This document shows positions 61,001 through 64,000 of a DNA stretch of 64,000 bases, one piece after another (positions within the stretch are counted from its first letter, which is position 1; every line of letters starts with the position of its first letter). A program made the translations under genes and the position numbers. Below the pieces are notes generated by a model. The model saw only the letters and a program-made list of their open reading frames with translations, made no database searches and was not told where the DNA came from. Origin of the DNA: Haliclystus octoradiatus (Eukaryota > Cnidaria > Staurozoa > Stauromedusae > Haliclystidae). The stretch lies in NCBI GenBank assembly GCA_916610825.1, contig OU744446.1, positions 1 through 64,000 of the forward strand, written 5' to 3'.

Positions 61001-64000
61001 ATCATTAAAATAATAATAATATCATATATCAAACCATCGAATTGCGGATCTTTTTGCAGTTTTTCCTGGTAGTCATCAACTGCCTCTTTGCAGCCGTTAT
61101 GCAAAAGAGAAGCCAAACGCTGCAGATCTGCTATCGATTTTTCTAACAGCTCTGCATCAGCAGCTATTGAATCAAGCCTACAACAACAGCAACAACAAAC
61201 GTAAATATAACGCAACAGCGGCAAGTGAATGTGTAATCGCAATGCACATACCTTGTACTTGGCCTTGAGAATTTCTTGTAAGATTTGATGAATCTAAATG
61301 AATATGAACACAGACACATTGTAAATATGAGGGTGCTCCTCTGAGGTATTGTAACAACAACAGACAGATGTGTGCATTTTCAGACTATTTTCACCCTTGG
61401 GAACTCAGATAGTTAATTGTCCTTTTCCATTGCAATCCATAACAAAACATTTAGTTATACTGCACTTGATGATATCAGACTATTGTCGAAAGGTGAATAT
61501 CCATGATATAATATATATAATGATATGATATGATATACCCATGACATCTTGACCGGCAAATAAAGGACATTTTACACTATACAAAGTGTCACTTACATAA
61601 TAATAATAAAGAAATGATGATAATATGATTATAATGCAATGTATCAAAAATCGAAGACAACAGTAATTTTGAATGTGTTTTATTAGTAGGCTAAAACTCA
61701 ACGTTTCGGCCATCGTCTGTGACCATTTTCAAGAGTGAAAGAAATTTTATTTTATTAAGTAAACTTTTATACAATAACTTTTGTTTTTTGTTTTAAAATT
61801 AGGTAACTGCCAATGTCGTAGTTTTTAAAATGTGTAAATTGTCTAAGTTTTTAAAATGTGCATTGTTTTTGGTATCATTGTGATTGATCATAAATAAAGT
61901 AGGATTATACATTAGTAGGATCCACATTCTCAACGCAGAATACAATCTAATTATATTGCCAACCTCTAATTCAGAATTCAAAATGGTTTTTGCTATCAAG
62001 GGATTAAATCCACAAAACAAAGCATGTTATTCCTTACCCTTCCTTTTGTGAAACAAAACAGTCAGAATATATTTACTTATAATATCTAATTAATCAAAAA
62101 TAAAAACCTTCTAATTTCTGAATCTGTGAATCCTCCAATTTCATCTCGTTTTGCAGTTCTTGGCCTGCCTCTCTTTCGTTTTGGTTTTTCATTATCATCA
62201 TCATTGTTGTCGCTCTCATCAGAAAGAGACTGGTCTGGACTGTTGGCTTTTCTCTGTTGCCGTTTAGAATCAACCTATATGTGCAGCCAAAGAAAACATT
62301 GATTTCAATCTAAAACAAAATTTAAATTTAGACAAACCGCAAAAACAGGAAGGACAATCACTAGGCAAACTCCATTACCCTGTGTCATTCTGTCAGCAAA
62401 CAGGCTAACAGAACACATGGGAATTGTTCAATCAAATTTATAAGAAGAGTTTTGGAGTTTTGTTTGACCACATAGCAAGTAACTTTGTCAAGCTGTGATT
62501 TCACAACTGGATCTGCTTCACCCATCACTGTTTCAGCACAACAACAACAACAACAAAACCCAGTCACATGACTCAAGGTGGCAATCCGTCACATCTAATT
62601 GAAAATTCCCATTTCAGGGATGATGTGCCGCGACTCTCAGTTTCATGGAGCAGAACATGGGGTGGAGGCTCTTGCCTAGATAATCACTAGCAGCATTCCA
62701 TCACGGCCCTCATTTATGTGCAGCGCTTCAGTGAAGGGCCTAATAAAACTGAAGGTGCCAGAAACCAAAAATATGGTGTGCCCAATCACAGCGCATCTCG
62801 GTATCATGTGAGTTATAGCCAGGTGTTGGTTGGTCGGCCCATCGAAGAACAATACACCGAGGTGTGAACAAAAATTGAAATTTGCTTAATTTAGCTATTT
62901 TGTAAACAAACTGTTGAAGAAAACATAAAACATCAAGTTTACGGGATTATTTTGGATAAAAGTGGATTAACAAAAATAGAAATAATAGAATACCTTACCT
63001 CGAAGGACTGTATGAACATTATGAAGGCCTTTTGTGGGCGTAGAATACAAAATAAAAGGAGAAAATATCATGTTTTGACGGAACAATCGCCATCGCTGGA
63101 AAATTGTAAGCACTTCCGTCGTTTTGAATCATGATTTAAATAATCAAAATCCAAGAAATATTCAAAATTAAAGATCAATTCTCCACAATACACCATTAGT
63201 CTGATTCAAAATTCCATTTCTCCGTAAATATATAATTAGAAATTGACAATATGACAGAATAAGCGATCGAAATATAAACTTTGAAAATGATTCAAGCAAG
63301 TTTGTTTAAAATTTTAGTGTTTTATTCACCAATCAGCGTTCGATAAAACTTCACGTGATACCAAGGTTCGCTGTGATTGGGCACACCATATTTTTGGTTT
63401 ATGGCACACTTTTTAACCTTAAGTTTTATTAGGCCCTCACTGGAGCGCCGCGCGGAAATGAGGGTTGTGATGGAATGAGGCTAGATAATCACCTTGGTTC
63501 TAGATAGGGTCTTGCGTTGTCGTGGCGGCAAAAACATTTCTAGTTGCCTCTGCTGTTCTTCCTCCATTTCCAATTTAATTCTTTCTTTCGCTGGGATAAT
63601 CTCTTCCCATGTTTTTGATTCTTCTGTCGTTTCATTTGTTCCAGGCTCCTCCTCAGTCTTCTCGTCTTCCTTGAACACTCCAAGATTAGCCACCTAAATA
63701 GCCAATAATCAATTAACAAATAAATAATGTAACCAACAACATATCGCCTTGTGTAAGTAAATTTCCTGGGATGATACCTTAAATTGTGAAAGAAGCTCAT
63801 CTCCAACAGATGTCGCGTGAGCATCCGAATCATGCGTCTCTGCCATCTCCAAAATATCGTCGATACTCATCTCCTAGACAACCACAGACAATTTACATAA
63901 ATAGCACTAGGATATAATTAAAATCAAAATCAAAAACTGAAATTAAAAATGGTTTTCATATTTTATTTTTTTACTTGTAATCTCTTATCCTTCTCTTCGT
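58033..64000 (-). CDS. CHD1: Chromodomain-helicase-DNA-binding protein 1, C-terminal 15 exons (partial)
   Basis: Exons, gene order: 63975-64000+, 63778-63873, 63493-63693, 62108-62274, 61252-61293, 61035-61177, 59967-60093, 59728-59878, 59530-59646, 59228-59434, 58929-59132, 58763-58851, 58583-58685, 58306-58499, 58033-58219. Phases agree throughout, giving 683 residues plus stop. Content in order: [15 protein letters not shown]; a bridging acidic segment; an AT-hook-like [14 protein letters not shown]; the SANT part ([17 protein letters not shown]); the SLIDE part ([32 protein letters not shown]); [12 protein letters not shown]; the CHCT domain ([38 protein letters not shown]); and a His/Arg/Ser-rich tail. 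The ATPase and chromodomains lie beyond the window. It slides and spaces nucleosomes during transcription. CHD2 is a vertebrate duplicate, so CHD1 is the right name in an invertebrate. The exon 59728-59878 appears to use a GC donor. Confidence 0.97.
60322..60768. mobile_element. Foldback/MITE element in a CHD1 intron
   Basis: Arm 60322-60428 (TAGACCGAGCACCACAGAAC...CCTATTCCTTGTTTT) is inverted at 60662-60768 with a few mismatches, around about 230 bp of loop. It lies in the intron between exons 61035-61177 and 59967-60093. No coding. Confidence 0.85.
61685..61790 (-). mobile_element. Penelope-like end fragment in a CHD1 intron
   Basis: The + strand reads ACTCAACGTTTCGGCCATCG, then TCTGTGACCATTTTCAAGAGTGAAAG. 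On the minus strand this is CTTGAAAATGGTC...GATGGCCGAAACGTTG, matching the arrangement near 54500-54545. No coding remains. Confidence 0.55.
62694..63477. mobile_element. DNA transposon remnant with about 120-bp terminal inverted repeats, in a CHD1 intron
   Basis: The left arm 62694-62811 starts CATTCCATCACGGCCCTCAT and contains CCAAAAATATGGTGTGCCCA. It is inverted at 63351-63477. CTAGATAATCAC occurs just outside both ends (62677 and 63481), and the right-hand copy overlaps the splice donor of exon 63493-63693. The 540-bp centre has only a 60-codon frame without a domain. Confidence 0.8.

Noticed and set aside
61685..61790. Hammerhead ribozyme in the Penelope-like end
   Set aside because: The GAAAC box is present in CCGAAACG but no intact CUGANGA box precedes it at the right distance.
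62952..63134. 60-codon frame within the CHD1 intronic TIR element as a gene
   Set aside because: Too short and without a domain; the element looks non-autonomous.

Overview
The window is the left end of a metazoan chromosome. It opens with about 660 bp of the C-rich telomere strand, (CCCTAA)n, the TTAGGG type of most animals and unlike the usual insect or nematode repeats. It closes with two conserved, intron-containing animal genes in convergent orientation: COPE (epsilon-COP of the COPI coat, + strand, 12 exons, 52.2-57.7 kb) and the 3' part of CHD1 (chromatin remodeller, - strand, 15 exons in view, 58.0 kb to the window end). AT-rich DNA, small exons, and a mix of Polinton, BEL/Pao, Penelope, LINE and MULE elements fit an invertebrate. 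A tunicate or other invertebrate deuterostome is my guess only; the species cannot be settled from this window.

Telomere and subtelomere (0-5.5 kb): the telomere array gives way to a degenerate GACAG/TCTAGA repeat and then to about 4.7 kb in which I see no gene, only a diverged tandem duplication and short hairpins.

Nested transposon block (5.5-25.0 kb): the host layer is a decayed Polinton/Maverick (adintovirus-like) element on the - strand. Recognisable remains are a packaging ATPase, an integrase, a penton-like minor capsid gene, a core-protein-like ORF, the two ends of a major capsid gene and an adenain-like protease. A LINE (8319-10434, 7-bp target duplication) and a BEL/Pao retrotransposon (BEL-1, 10868-21486) both landed in the penton gene and cut it into three pieces. 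BEL-1 carries a second LINE (14793-17435, 7-bp duplication). That LINE carries a small non-coding LTR element (15507-17025, 5-bp duplication). This gives four levels of insertion. BEL-1 also has an exact 1.1-kb tandem duplication in its integrase region.

Second mobile-element block (25-46 kb): an intact Mutator-like transposase ORF (25741-27519); a long island of the subtelomeric repeat (28.2-29.5 kb); a young, complete BEL/Pao element (BEL-2, 29626-36896) with apparently identical 460-bp LTRs, 5-bp target duplications and one 1817-aa gag-pol ORF; LINE remains; a third island of the subtelomeric repeat (39.3-39.9 kb); and fragments of two more LINEs and a Ty3/Gypsy integrase.

Transition (46-52 kb): mostly non-coding, with a short inverted-repeat element, a 287-bp tandem duplication and an ATCCGGAT-rich patch.

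Host genes (52-64 kb): COPE and CHD1 stand tail to tail with 372 bp between their stop codons. Their introns hold foldback or MITE-like inverted-repeat elements, a Penelope GIY-YIG remnant and a 335-bp (TTA)n tract. All work was by eye from the sequence and the translated frames; no database search was run.
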